Part shown: positions 42,959-52,367 of the stretch, in pieces
Layout of the letters: each line of letters begins with the position of its first letter
Position numbering within the stretch: the stretch's first letter is position 1
Assembly: GCF_003385515.1 (NCBI RefSeq)
Contig: NZ_QNVT01000022.1
Location: 1 to 64,000, forward strand
Source: Chryseobacterium pennae
GTDB taxonomy: Bacteria; Bacteroidota; Bacteroidia; Flavobacteriales; Weeksellaceae
DNA: 64,000 nucleotides
Reading direction: 5' to 3'
The notes under the pieces: generated by a model
The model's database searches: none
What the model was told of the DNA's origin: nothing
Seen by the model: only the letters and a program-made list of their open reading frames with translations
Program-made: the position numbers and the translations under genes

Positions 42959-43576
42959 TTAATAATAAAGATTATTTTTCTCCATTTCAACATCTAAAGA
43001 CTCATCCAGATAATGTAGAGAATCAGATTTGATTGTACCATCAGGACTTATGCTGCTTTCTGTGTAAGAAACGATGCCTGCTGAATTTCCTCTTAAAGGA
43101 TTTAAGGGAAAATACTTTATTTGCCAGATTTTATTTGTCTTTGCATTAAAATAAGACAGACAGTTGTAGTTTCCAAAACCTTCTCCTGAAATATTTCTGT
43201 AAAATTGTATTGAATCTGTTTTTTTATTGTTGACATAAGTAAAGAGGTTTACTTTTATGATACTTCTATCAGTTTGTTTTTCTTTTACAAGTTTAATGGA
43301 AACATTATCTTTTAAAGGAAAATAGGATTCATTGTTTTCTGATAGTGTGTATTTTTTTAGATATTCTTCATTTTGTTGTTGTAAGACCAAATCTCCTTTT
43401 TTGTTCTTCAGAGAATTGAAGTAATTTGGGCTGGCAAGAATAGTATCTCCAACAAAATAATCTTTATTGTAAGTCACATTTTTTGATGAAGACTCCACAG
43501 CTTGTTTACAGCAAATACTGATCAAAATTGTGAATAACAAAGCGAAATAGCTGTATATTTTTTTTATAGTTGTCAT
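42959..43576 (-). CDS. Lipoprotein of the array
   Basis: The 205-residue protein has an N-terminal hydrophobic stretch and Cys-Cys (LISICCKQ), so it is likely lipid-anchored. The mature part contains FVGDTILASPNYFNSL and looks beta-rich. It is 6 bp after the gene at 43583, so the two are translated together. No family recognised. Confidence 0.6.
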   Translation of the reverse strand: MTTIKKIYSYFALLFTILISICCKQAVESSSKNVTYNKDYFVGDTILASPNYFNSLKNKKGDLVLQQQNEEYLKKYTLSENNESYFPLKDNVSIKLVKEKQTDRSIIKVNLFTYVNNKKTDSIQFYRNISGEGFGNYNCLSYFNAKTNKIWQIKYFPLNPLRGNSAGIVSYTESSISPDGTIKSDSLHYLDESLDVEMEKNNLYY

Positions 43577-43582
43577 TTGATA

Positions 43583-44239
43583 TTAAATATTTTTTTTATA
43601 AGTTCCGTCAAAATAAACTTTGTCTTCATCAATTGTAAATTTTTTGCAATCTAAGTTTCCATTTTTATCTAAATAACATATATTTTGTTTAGTTGTATAT
43701 GGATAATCAATTTCAGAAAAAATATTTTCACTTTGGATGGTATTATTACCTTCAAAAATAGCGATGTCTACTTTATAAATCTTTACAGGGAATTCATATT
43801 CATTACTATCTAATGTTGCTACAGTTTTAAATGCTAAAATCTTTCTGCCATCATTTAATTTCATAGAATCAGTAATAAATAAAGAATCTATTTTTGAAAG
43901 CTTTAGTAGGCTATCTTGCTTAACAAAATTAGAATAATCTGGATTCGAATATTCATTTATTCCTCCCTTGATTCTATTAAAATAATCTATTTTTTCAAGT
44001 TTACTCTGATAGTTAATGTCATCATTGTTAAGTGATACATTTTCTTCACCATATGTATTAACTTTCCATTCTTTTGGAAAGGAATAATCTTTTATAGTCT
44101 CTAAACCTATCGGTTTAAATTGAAAAGCTGTATCAGGTTTGTTTTGTGCTAATTGGGTATTATTATCTTGTGAGTTACCATTTTTTTTGCAGCCTACAAT
44201 AAATAGAGATAATGATAAGAAAATTAGGTTATTTTTCAT
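43583..44239 (-). CDS. Lipoprotein of the array
   Basis: The ATG at 44239 gives 218 residues with a lipobox (LFIVGC); the earlier start adds a non-signal stretch and was rejected. The mature part is beta-rich with a DKNGNLDCKKFTIDEDKVY end and two further Cys. No family recognised; its position suggests a periplasmic partner of the effector. Confidence 0.6.
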   Translation of the reverse strand: MKNNLIFLSLSLFIVGCKKNGNSQDNNTQLAQNKPDTAFQFKPIGLETIKDYSFPKEWKVNTYGEENVSLNNDDINYQSKLEKIDYFNRIKGGINEYSNPDYSNFVKQDSLLKLSKIDSLFITDSMKLNDGRKILAFKTVATLDSNEYEFPVKIYKVDIAIFEGNNTIQSENIFSEIDYPYTTKQNICYLDKNGNLDCKKFTIDEDKVYFDGTYKKNI

Positions 44240-44349
44240 TCTGTTGATTAACTCTTGATGTGGGGCTGTAAAAATCTTAATTCTCAACAAAAAATATATT
44301 TTTCAATTTTTGATTCTTTTTTCTGACTTAGATTTGTTAATGTTTAACA

Positions 44350-44916
44350 CTATTTGTTTAATAAGTTTATTAAAAATTCACGATCAACATTTTCAAACTT
44401 AACATTTCCGAAATCTTTAGAAGTATAATTTTTATTGGTTATACTTTTATCCGGATCATGCCTGTCAGTAAATTCTATACTATATTTATGCAGAAGAAGG
44501 TCTTTATCAAATTTGAATGTGATGTATTCTTTCAGGTAAAATTTATCCGTACAATTGTACTTTTCGATAGTAAAATAGTTATTTTTTAATGCAATGCTAT
44601 CAAGACTAATGTCTGGACAATTTGAATTGCCTTCTAACACTTTTGTATTAGTAAATCTTTTATTTATTCTATTAAGTGTTACTTCAATTACACCATCATT
44701 ATCGGAATTAATTGAAAAAAACTCATTTTTAGATATTTTATGAGGTGTATTGGGTCTTTCTGTAATATTATTAACAGCTTTACGGGCTATCAAAGTATCT
44801 TGGATTTTTAAAGAATTATGATTTATAGAGTTTTCTTTTCTACTCTCCATTTTACTTTCTTGTTTATTGCAAGAAAATAAAGTTAAAATGAAAATTAAAG
44901 AAATATTTTTCATCAT
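44350..44916 (-). CDS. Lipoprotein of the array (paralog family B)
   Basis: The 188-residue protein starts MMKNISLIFILTLFSCNKQE with a lipobox. Its C-terminus (YITFKFDK, LHKYSIEF, SKDFGNVKFEN) is similar to that of the gene at 40477, which makes them paralogs separated by four genes. Such spread-out copies are typical of immunity arrays that protect against toxin variants. Confidence 0.65.
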   Translation of the reverse strand: MMKNISLIFILTLFSCNKQESKMESRKENSINHNSLKIQDTLIARKAVNNITERPNTPHKISKNEFFSINSDNDGVIEVTLNRINKRFTNTKVLEGNSNCPDISLDSIALKNNYFTIEKYNCTDKFYLKEYITFKFDKDLLLHKYSIEFTDRHDPDKSITNKNYTSKDFGNVKFENVDREFLINLLNK

Positions 44917-44969
44917 TTAATTAATTGTTTATTCAACTTTTATAAACCTCATTGAGGTATTATTTTATA

Positions 44970-45446
44970 TTATTTGTTATCCTTTAAATTGTATATCATT
45001 TTTTGATTATTAGTAAAGCTAATATTTAAAAAAGGGCTTTCCCAAAAATATTTTCCATTTCTTAAATATATTTTTCCAAAGTCCTGAGTATTTTTTAAAG
45101 CCCAAGAATTTGTTCCATCTAAGGATTCTTTATATTTTAAAGTAAGAATACTATTTTCTTCAACAGCACTTAATAAAAATCTTTGATAGAGTTGATAGCC
45201 TTCTGCATAATAAATAACAGAATCTTTTGAAATTTTTAGATTTATTTTATATTCATTTCCTTCACGTTCTCCTTTGCCTTGTAAATTAATATCATAGTTT
45301 CCAATCCATTTGTTTTGATTTAAAGTATCTGTCACGAAACTTGATACATCTTCGCTGGGTATAGAAAAAGTTTTAGTATTTTCTTTGCAAGAAAGAAAAA
45401 CAATAATTGCTAAACTTATTAAGACTGGTATAGTACATTTAATCAT
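44970..45446 (-). CDS. Lipoprotein of the array (paralog family A)
   Basis: The 158-residue protein has a lipobox (VFLSC). The mature part (KWIGNYDI, NLKISKDSVIYYAEGYQL, LTLKYKESLDG) follows the same pattern as the genes at 37909 and 41203. A small beta-barrel in the periplasm is likely. Immunity function is inferred from position and duplication. Confidence 0.65.
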   Translation of the reverse strand: MIKCTIPVLISLAIIVFLSCKENTKTFSIPSEDVSSFVTDTLNQNKWIGNYDINLQGKGEREGNEYKINLKISKDSVIYYAEGYQLYQRFLLSAVEENSILTLKYKESLDGTNSWALKNTQDFGKIYLRNGKYFWESPFLNISFTNNQKMIYNLKDNK

Positions 45447-45521
45447 TATTTTATATCGTTTGAGGTGTTAAGTTTTCAATTAAATTGATACTTGCTACAT
45501 TTTCTGATAAACCATTTTAGT

Positions 45522-46304
45522 TTATAACCTAACAAATCTTATATGTAGAGCACTCGGAGAAAGTGATACTTGTTCTAACAAGCCTAAAATTAGCAACTTG
45601 TTATTGTTTGCTAAGGAAATACTTCCTAAATAATCTCCTTTATATATCACTAAAGAATCACATTCTGGACATAATGTTTTTTTTGAGATTTGAATATTTG
45701 ATATTTTTTGTTTTTTATTAAGAATAGTTATTTCTGTTATTTCTTTTTGTTCAGTATTTTCATAATTATATTTCAATTGGATGTTTTTAATTGCATCATA
45801 AGAATTAAATGAAATCTTGTCACTTAAAAAAGAGAGGTTTTCATTTTTGAAAATTTTAGCTATTTCTACTTTATTTTTTTTATAAAAATCTGTTAGGATA
45901 TTACTATCGGAATTATCTAAATCAATGACCCATTGTTTTGCAATTTTAAATGAGTTATCCTTTAAGTCTTGAATTATTAAGTGGATGGTGTAACTGTCAT
46001 CCTCTGTTGTTTTAGGGAGTAAATTTAGATAAGAAAGCTTTTCGTTTGCAGATAGAATAATAATATCTCCAACAATAAATCTAGATTCTTCATTTTCATT
46101 TCCAAATCCTTCTGTTGTTAGTATAGGAGATTTATCTGTTAATTTCTCTAAATCGGGTAGTCTGAAAGTATATTCATTATTTCTTTCCAAAGATGTTTTT
46201 GGTAGAATATTATTTCTTTCTATGTTTTGTTGTTCAATTTTAGCCTTTGTACAAGAATAATTAAACAGGACAGTTATAATTAATAAATGAGAGATTAGTT
46301 GCAT
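45522..46304 (-). CDS. Exported protein directly behind the peptidoglycan hydrolase (best immunity candidate)
   Basis: The 260-residue protein has an export signal with a Cys at residue 18 (poor lipobox, NYSC). The mature part contains FIVGDIIILSANEKLSYLNL, similar in style to the FVGDTI block of the gene at 42959, and ends SALHIRFVRL. It starts 14 bp after the effector gene, the usual place for the cognate immunity gene. Confidence 0.62.
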   Translation of the reverse strand: MQLISHLLIITVLFNYSCTKAKIEQQNIERNNILPKTSLERNNEYTFRLPDLEKLTDKSPILTTEGFGNENEESRFIVGDIIILSANEKLSYLNLLPKTTEDDSYTIHLIIQDLKDNSFKIAKQWVIDLDNSDSNILTDFYKKNKVEIAKIFKNENLSFLSDKISFNSYDAIKNIQLKYNYENTEQKEITEITILNKKQKISNIQISKKTLCPECDSLVIYKGDYLGSISLANNNKLLILGLLEQVSLSPSALHIRFVRL

Positions 46305-46318
46305 ATTTTTATATTAAA

Positions 46319-48838
46319 TTATTTCTTGTTTAGTAAAGGAAGCATAGCATTATACACAGTTTTTCCTTCCCCAGTTGTTTTAGCACATAGCTCTTCATGT
46401 ACTTGAACATCTTTAACTGAAAGTGAATAATGTTCCAGTAAAAATGATACTAGACAAGCAACTGATTGTGCTTGCTCTTTGGTTACATCTTCCCAATAGC
46501 CTCCAGCTATTTCTCTGTCAGCTCTCTTACCATTTTTATCAAGATATTCCCCATTAACTTCTATAGATATGGAATTGTTGTTTCCCCATTTATTAGCTTT
46601 AGTATGAGCTTTCTGTGCAACTCCTATATGATGAGATCTATTATTTAAACTTGTTTGTTGATAAATTTTACCATCTCCATTAACCCAGAAATGGACAGGA
46701 TATTTATTATTTGTAATTAAGTTTTTTACATTATTTTTTAAATTATAATGAGTCCTGTGTAAAACAATTATTTTTATGTCCTTATCAATTGCTGGTGTTG
46801 TTCCCTTTTTGTAGATTTCAATTTTAGAATCAATCAGATAACCATCTTTAACTACATTTTGAAAACAACCACCCGTAGATATTTTTTCTTCTATAGCTGG
46901 TATGTCTTCACATTTTTCATTCCATTTTTCAGATTCGTATTTTTCATACCATTCTTTCATAACTTTATCTACTTCCCATACATAGGTATGTCCATCTTTG
47001 AACCCTCTTTTTATGATTTTTTTGCCATTAATTATTTCTTCTCCAACAATATTATCATGTTCTCCACTTTCTTTCATAAAAGAATAATTAGTGTGATATT
47101 GAATAGAAGGTGCAGAGTATAAAATGTTGTTTCCACCAGTTTTGTTGTTTTTTATCATTGCTGGATAATTAATTGCCAAATACATGTCAAGCAAATTGTT
47201 TATTTTCCCTTTGAAAACTGTTTGTTCAAAATATTTCTTTACATAATCTAATTGTTCAATAGCAGACATTTTTTTTAATTTATCTGTAGTTGTACCAAGG
47301 TCAGAAGATGAATCTGTTCCAAATTGAATTAATCCTGTAAAACCTCTGCTATTCTGCTTTGAGGGGCTAAATGTTTTGGCTGTTTCAAAATACATAATAA
47401 CCATAAGATTATTTGCCATTTCTATTTTTTTTGCTTCCCCCCAAAGCGATTTTGATATTTCAACAACTTTTTTTCTAAAGGCACAATTAACTTTATTTCC
47501 TAAAATTAAGTCATATTGTTTACATAAACACGTTGTATTAGGTACTGATATATTCGTTTTTTCTTTTTTAGTAGGTGTTGTCCCATTATTTAGAGGTTTG
47601 GGCTCTTCCATAATATCCACATCAATTATTTTTGATTTAGATGAGATGTCCAAAATAATAACTTCCGCAAAGATTTCCTGTTGACCTCCTTGCCAATATT
47701 CTCCCTTATCAGGGTTTTTAGGATTACTTCCTATTTCTCCTGTTTTCTGCATTTCCTTTGTGAGAGGAATAAGAACGTCTACATGGTTGGTTAGAAATGT
47801 ATGCTCTTTACTGTAGAGCAGATCATCTCCTATAAGGTCATGTTCCCAGATTTTAAGCGTATACTTTTTACCTACAAGGTTATAAGAATCTATAGATACC
47901 CTTATGGTTTCCCCAAATTTAGGATTTTTAGTGAATTCTTTTCCATTTTGATCCGTTAGTTTTATCTGCTTGATGACTCCTTTTTTATCCGGTTGATTAT
48001 TAGGAGAATTAGGTCTGGTAGATCCTTTTGGAGAATCTTGGTTTGGCTTTGGAGGAGCAGGTTTTGGTTTCGACTGTGGTTTTTCGCTATTATTACTTCC
48101 GGTAGGTTTTTTAGGTGGGGGAATAGGTGCTTTATATTCAGGATTATTAACATTAGCATTATCTGATGCTTTCAGCTTTCCTTTGTATTCTGCTATAACA
48201 TAATATTCATGTTTCTTTTTATCATCCTCTCGTTTATTAGCAATAGCGATATAAGTATTAAGTAATGCAAAATTCCAACGGGAATACCCTTTGCTATCTA
48301 CCTGTACAGGAGAAGATTTCAATATAAATTGATTTTTTTTATGATGACCTTCCCCTATTTCATCATCTTCCCAAAGAGAGAATGTAATATATTCTCCCTC
48401 CATTCCCTGGCATTTGGCAGTAGCCCATAACCGATCCTTATAGCTTAATTTTTTATTAACCGGAGTTCCATCCTGATAGGTAAGTTTTACTCCGAGAATC
48501 TCTTTTTCTTTAGGGGTCGTCTGCTGTTCATTCTTTTGAGGTTTTACAATAATAGACATGGGTTCTTTTCCTTCCGGGCTATGAATATATCCTTCAACCC
48601 TAAAGGTATATTTCCAGGCATCTTTACCAAAAGTAAAGTGGTTTATTCCTTCCTTTTTTATTGTAGTTGTGGTAAACTTACCATTCTCTCTTTTTCTGAA
48701 TAACTCCCAGGTAACAAGTGATTCTTTACGTTCACTAAGTGGAGTATCGGGATACCATTCCGTTACTTTATAAAATGTTTTGACTCCGGTTTTGGGAGAT
48801 GTATTTCCTGTAATTCTTAAAACGCCTTTTTTTGCCAT
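46319..48838 (-). CDS. Modular peptidoglycan hydrolase effector: lysozyme-like plus Amidase_2
   Basis: The ATG at 48838 gives 839 residues (MAKKGVLRITGN). In order there are two beta-sandwich-like segments (about 1-235), a Pro/Lys/Ser-rich linker (about 238-285), a third beta segment (about 290-405) and a lysozyme/lytic-transglycosylase-like domain (about 440-600, with FETAKTF as the likely catalytic Glu and GFTGLIQFG). An N-acetylmuramoyl-L-alanine amidase domain of the Amidase_2 type closes it (about 670-839, with zinc His in VLHRTH and VHEEL). It would cut both glycan strands and stem peptides. There is no signal peptide, and a PAAR-like gene precedes it, so delivery by a contractile injection system is likely. 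No such machinery is in the window. Confidence 0.8.
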   Translation of the reverse strand: MAKKGVLRITGNTSPKTGVKTFYKVTEWYPDTPLSERKESLVTWELFRKRENGKFTTTTIKKEGINHFTFGKDAWKYTFRVEGYIHSPEGKEPMSIIVKPQKNEQQTTPKEKEILGVKLTYQDGTPVNKKLSYKDRLWATAKCQGMEGEYITFSLWEDDEIGEGHHKKNQFILKSSPVQVDSKGYSRWNFALLNTYIAIANKREDDKKKHEYYVIAEYKGKLKASDNANVNNPEYKAPIPPPKKPTGSNNSEKPQSKPKPAPPKPNQDSPKGSTRPNSPNNQPDKKGVIKQIKLTDQNGKEFTKNPKFGETIRVSIDSYNLVGKKYTLKIWEHDLIGDDLLYSKEHTFLTNHVDVLIPLTKEMQKTGEIGSNPKNPDKGEYWQGGQQEIFAEVIILDISSKSKIIDVDIMEEPKPLNNGTTPTKKEKTNISVPNTTCLCKQYDLILGNKVNCAFRKKVVEISKSLWGEAKKIEMANNLMVIMYFETAKTFSPSKQNSRGFTGLIQFGTDSSSDLGTTTDKLKKMSAIEQLDYVKKYFEQTVFKGKINNLLDMYLAINYPAMIKNNKTGGNNILYSAPSIQYHTNYSFMKESGEHDNIVGEEIINGKKIIKRGFKDGHTYVWEVDKVMKEWYEKYESEKWNEKCEDIPAIEEKISTGGCFQNVVKDGYLIDSKIEIYKKGTTPAIDKDIKIIVLHRTHYNLKNNVKNLITNNKYPVHFWVNGDGKIYQQTSLNNRSHHIGVAQKAHTKANKWGNNNSISIEVNGEYLDKNGKRADREIAGGYWEDVTKEQAQSVACLVSFLLEHYSLSVKDVQVHEELCAKTTGEGKTVYNAMLPLLNKK

Positions 48839-48855
48839 GATCTTTAGTTTTTTAG

Positions 48856-49704
48856 TTACCACGCTTCTGCCTCCTGTTCATCTGTTTCTGCTTTGAATTG
48901 GTCAAAATTGACAACAGGATTATAAACCTGTTGCTCCTTTGTATCTGCTTTATTGACCTGGTTTTTGCCTGCTTCGCTTTGCTGGCCATGTTTTAAGATC
49001 GTTATTTTACCACCTGTGGTACACATCAGTTCAGATATTTCTGTCAGGCAGCTCTTTCCCATAACCTTTACTTTTTCATAGGATTTTTGCCATTTTCCGG
49101 CAGCGGCATAAGCGCAGGGAAGATATCCTCCCGAAGTGGGTTTAAGCTTACATTGCCCAAAAGGTTGTGCAGGAGGATCGAATTGCAGATCATCTTCTGT
49201 TGCGGCAAGATAATCTGCCTGTCCTTCTTTATCATTCCAATAATGCTTCTGGTGACTCGTTACTTTAAATTTAGGAAACTTGAAGCCCTGATTACACTGT
49301 ACCGTTCCTTTCTGGATCACAAAATATTTTCCATCATGGGGATTGGAACCACTATCTCCACCTTTATCTTTCTTTTCTTCTTTTTTCTCTTGGTTTTTAT
49401 CTGATTTGTCAGTTGATTGGGCTTCACTGGATGACTGCTCCGAAGAAGCTCCCTCGTTGGTTGCTTCATCTGTAGCTTCTTCCTCAGAAGATGGATTAGA
49501 AGGATATTGAGAACCGGATTCCTCAGCCATAAGCTGTGGATCTTCCGGAATAAGAATTTTCTTCCCGGGAATAGGTTCCTGCATAATATCCTCTTCTGAA
49601 CAATGGAGGTTGTGATAGGTCTTTAAGATACCTTCATTTTTCAGCTTAAATTGCTGAGCCAGAGAGCTGAAGGTGTCACCCTGCTGTATGACATGATTTT
49701 TCAT
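48856..49704 (-). CDS. LysM plus DUF4280 (PAAR-like) protein
   Basis: The 282-residue protein has an N-terminal LysM (about 1-52, VIQQGDTFSSLAQQF), a Ser/Glu/Lys-rich low-complexity linker (about 60-122) and a DUF4280 domain (about 125-240, KGTVQCNQGF, GGYLPCAYA, CTTGGKITI). DUF4280 is PAAR-like and would cap a T6SS or extracellular contractile injection spike and carry cargo. The gene is 17 bp upstream of the effector gene and starts 1 bp after the LysM gene. Confidence 0.82.
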   Translation of the reverse strand: MKNHVIQQGDTFSSLAQQFKLKNEGILKTYHNLHCSEEDIMQEPIPGKKILIPEDPQLMAEESGSQYPSNPSSEEEATDEATNEGASSEQSSSEAQSTDKSDKNQEKKEEKKDKGGDSGSNPHDGKYFVIQKGTVQCNQGFKFPKFKVTSHQKHYWNDKEGQADYLAATEDDLQFDPPAQPFGQCKLKPTSGGYLPCAYAAAGKWQKSYEKVKVMGKSCLTEISELMCTTGGKITILKHGQQSEAGKNQVNKADTKEQQVYNPVVNFDQFKAETDEQEAEAW

Positions 49705-49705
49705 A

Positions 49706-50728
49706 TTATCCTTGTGTTATCGTAATGGTGTGTTTTTGAATTGATTCTTCTCCACGCCATAGGCTTACAGTAGCCGAGGCCTGAAGAAGGGTTTTATTTT
49801 TCCTATGGGTGGTGTATTGAATGATAAATTCTCCTGAAACGGGATCATCAGCAGGTTCATTATATTTTGTTCCCGTTTTTAATTCCTGTAAACTGTAGAA
49901 TTCTGCACTGTTGCCTGTCAGAAGGGTTGTAATATGCTCCTGATCTTCATTCTCCTGCTCACTGCCCATAATGCATTCCACAGGAAAGGAATTTTGTAAA
50001 AAATAAAAAGCTTCTGTCCAATCTGTTTTCTTGTGAAACCAATCCATTTTCGGGAATAAAGTCTGAAAGAGCAGCGTACTTTGAAACTGTTGAAGAAAAA
50101 ACTTCTCATCCGAAATATTCTTTTCAAATGTATTCATATAACGCTCAGAAATCTCTCCGGCGAAAAAGTCAAGATCTTTCCGTTGGGCTGAGTAAGTATT
50201 GACAATCTTTTTATGATCTGAAAATCCTGTAATTTTGCCTGATTCACTTAGGGTAAAATCAATAGGCATAATACTTTTCATACAGGCAATGGAAAGTTCA
50301 CTCATCTTATCCTCAGGAGTTTTGCTATTGGTTTTAAAATTCCCCTGACGGTAAGAAACGATATGAAGGTTCTTATTTTTGTATTTATGAACATCAAGAT
50401 CTATACTATAATCTATAGTTAATGAAGGTTCAAATGGGTTTTCAAACGTCTCAGAGACCTTATAAGTTTTGGCAAAAAATGAATCTGACGCCTGCGAAGA
50501 GGGAAGTGCATTTTTTCTTTTTTGCTCTTTTTCTTTTCCTGTTCGCAATTGTACAGGGACGAAAACACTTTTCACCTCATTAAGATTCTCAAACCAGATT
50601 CTATCCATTCTTTGACAATGGGAATTATGAAAAAGCTTAAGCTCTTCTCCGGTAATACCCAACCGGGAAGCAATGGAGCTCAGGGAATCTCCGTTACGAA
50701 CCTTATATTCTAAAAAACCAATTTCCAT
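49706..50728 (-). CDS. LysM-domain protein, first gene of the effector operon
   Basis: The ATG at 50728 gives 340 residues (MEIGFLEYKVRNGDSLSS). LysM lies at about 7-60; the rest is an unknown domain with a beta-rich end (IQYTTHRKNKTLLQASATV). There is no signal peptide. In such operons a LysM protein of this kind probably acts as adaptor that loads the PAAR-like spike or the effector. This is inference from order and co-transcription. Confidence 0.72.
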   Translation of the reverse strand: MEIGFLEYKVRNGDSLSSIASRLGITGEELKLFHNSHCQRMDRIWFENLNEVKSVFVPVQLRTGKEKEQKRKNALPSSQASDSFFAKTYKVSETFENPFEPSLTIDYSIDLDVHKYKNKNLHIVSYRQGNFKTNSKTPEDKMSELSIACMKSIMPIDFTLSESGKITGFSDHKKIVNTYSAQRKDLDFFAGEISERYMNTFEKNISDEKFFLQQFQSTLLFQTLFPKMDWFHKKTDWTEAFYFLQNSFPVECIMGSEQENEDQEHITTLLTGNSAEFYSLQELKTGTKYNEPADDPVSGEFIIQYTTHRKNKTLLQASATVSLWRGEESIQKHTITITQG

Positions 50729-50864
50729 CGTAAGTGAATTATACCATAAAACTATTAAAAAACTAAATTTGAAATTCATTTTTAAGGTTAAATTTTAAAA
50801 ATTGTAGTAAAACTACGACAAAAGATTACCTCACATTTGGGTCCCAATCTATAGAGAGATTTAG

Positions 50865-50872
50865 TAATTTTG
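50865..50872 (+). promoter_or_regulatory. -7 box upstream of the 216-aa gene
   Basis: TAATTTTG matches TAnnTTTG, 55 bp before the start codon, in the 199-bp divergent region between the effector operon and the 216-residue gene. Confidence 0.4.
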
Positions 50873-50927
50873 TGAAAGATAGATCCAATGATGCCGGACA
50901 GAAACCATAACCTCTCAACATAATAAT

Positions 50928-51578
50928 ATGAAAAATAAATATTTACAAAGCTTTCTGATGCTTCTGCTAACTTTCCATTTGGGATATGCGGAAGGTTTTC
51001 TTCATACATCGCTGGATTCTTCTTTAAAAAAAGAAGATACCATAAGAATTAAGGAAAGCCTTTATGAAGAAGATATTGAAGCCAATGAATACCTTAAAGA
51101 CCGGTTAAAGCCCATTCAGTCCAATTTTAAGCGAATCAATTCAATCACTCAATGGACCAGCATCAAAAAGAAAAATATTGAAGGCGAGTCTGCAGAAGGT
51201 GGGGAAGCTACCTATTATTATAAAAATAACCGTTTGGAAAAAATTATGGCCAGGCATTATGGGGAAATGGGGCAGGTTTTGATTGAGTATTATTTGCTGA
51301 ACAGTAAGTTGTCTTTTGTGTTTGAAAAGGACTATAAGTACAATCGTCCGCTTTTCTACGATGCAAAAGCCATGAAGGAAAATAATGATACCGAGGCCTT
51401 TGATTTTGAGAAATCAGAGATTGTTGAAACCCGGAATTATTTTGAAGGCGGATCTCTGATGCATATTGTAAACAGCCAGGACTGTGGAGCTCCTTTCAGT
51501 GGAGATTATATGAGAGAAGAGGATAAAAGCATAAAAGATGATTTTAAAAGACTTCTGAAGCTGGAGAAAGCAAAGTAA
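50928..51578 (+). CDS. Exported protein of unknown function
   Basis: The 216-residue protein has a signal peptide (residues 1-21, ending LGYAEG). Next come a charged helical part and a beta-rich segment (EATYYYKNNRLEKIMARHYG) that resembles a YD-like repeat. One Cys is present (SQDCGAPFSG). It is divergent from the effector operon. I do not recognise the family. Confidence 0.6.
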   Translation: MKNKYLQSFLMLLLTFHLGYAEGFLHTSLDSSLKKEDTIRIKESLYEEDIEANEYLKDRLKPIQSNFKRINSITQWTSIKKKNIEGESAEGGEATYYYKNNRLEKIMARHYGEMGQVLIEYYLLNSKLSFVFEKDYKYNRPLFYDAKAMKENNDTEAFDFEKSEIVETRNYFEGGSLMHIVNSQDCGAPFSGDYMREEDKSIKDDFKRLLKLEKAK

Positions 51579-51724
51579 TATTTTATTTTTCCATACAGGC
51601 ACATAGATGATATTTATATTATAGAAATGAATTGATAGATTATGACTTTAATTGATACAACAACTAAAAGTAACTTCCAGTTTCCTTCTTCCAACTTCCA
51701 TCTTTTTGTATTTGAAAAAATAAG

Positions 51725-52261
51725 TTATTTGGTTTCTTTAATGAGATTAAGACGTTCTTCTACCTCTTTAATTTTATTGATCCAGTAATTGATTCCTTCC
51801 TGATTAGTAACCGTTTTCTTAAAAGCATCGCGACTTACAGGCCATAGTTTAGAACCATTTTGCTGATACTCAATTTCACGTTCTCTTTTGGTTTCCGGTT
51901 CTATGCGGTATCTCCAATAAACAAGAGAGCGCATATATTCTGCACGTATTTTTTCAAAATAAGTGATAATGGCTTTGCGATCTTGGGGAATATATCCCGG
52001 CCCGGAACATCCACAGGAATGAAAAGTAATTCCTACCGTATATAGATTACGAATATGTGCCCACTGTTTATGGTCATTTTTCGCCGGTGATTCAAAGTCC
52101 AGTCCCATATTAGCCATAAGGTTCCCACATTCGGGGCACTTGGCTTCCACGGAGATCTGAGCATCTCTGTCTACATCTTTTAAAACACGACGTTTGAAGG
52201 TTTTCTGACAGTTGAAACAGGCATAATGACCTTTATAAACCATCATGGCATATCGGCACAT
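51725..52261 (-). CDS. Zinc-ribbon protein of unknown function
   Basis: The 178-residue protein has two CxxC knuckles (CFNCQKTFKR and CPECGNLM) that form a zinc ribbon and a further CGCSGPG segment. The C-terminal half is helical and charged (RYRIEPETKREREIEYQ). No signal peptide. It may bind nucleic acid or ribosomes. It lies 106 bp behind lanC on the same strand but is probably not part of that cluster. Confidence 0.68.
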   Translation of the reverse strand: MCRYAMMVYKGHYACFNCQKTFKRRVLKDVDRDAQISVEAKCPECGNLMANMGLDFESPAKNDHKQWAHIRNLYTVGITFHSCGCSGPGYIPQDRKAIITYFEKIRAEYMRSLVYWRYRIEPETKREREIEYQQNGSKLWPVSRDAFKKTVTNQEGINYWINKIKEVEERLNLIKETK

Positions 52262-52367
52262 TGTATTTTTTATTTAATCGTTAGGATATTGTTTATATTG
52301 TTGTAAAAATATAAATTTTCATGAGTTTTTAATGAACTAATTATTAATTAAGGAAGATTTATTTTTT

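Noticed and set aside
46319..48838. Ordinary housekeeping AmpD/endolysin
   Set aside because: It has three beta segments, a Pro-rich linker, two catalytic domains and a PAAR-like gene upstream, which fits an effector better; no prophage genes are present.
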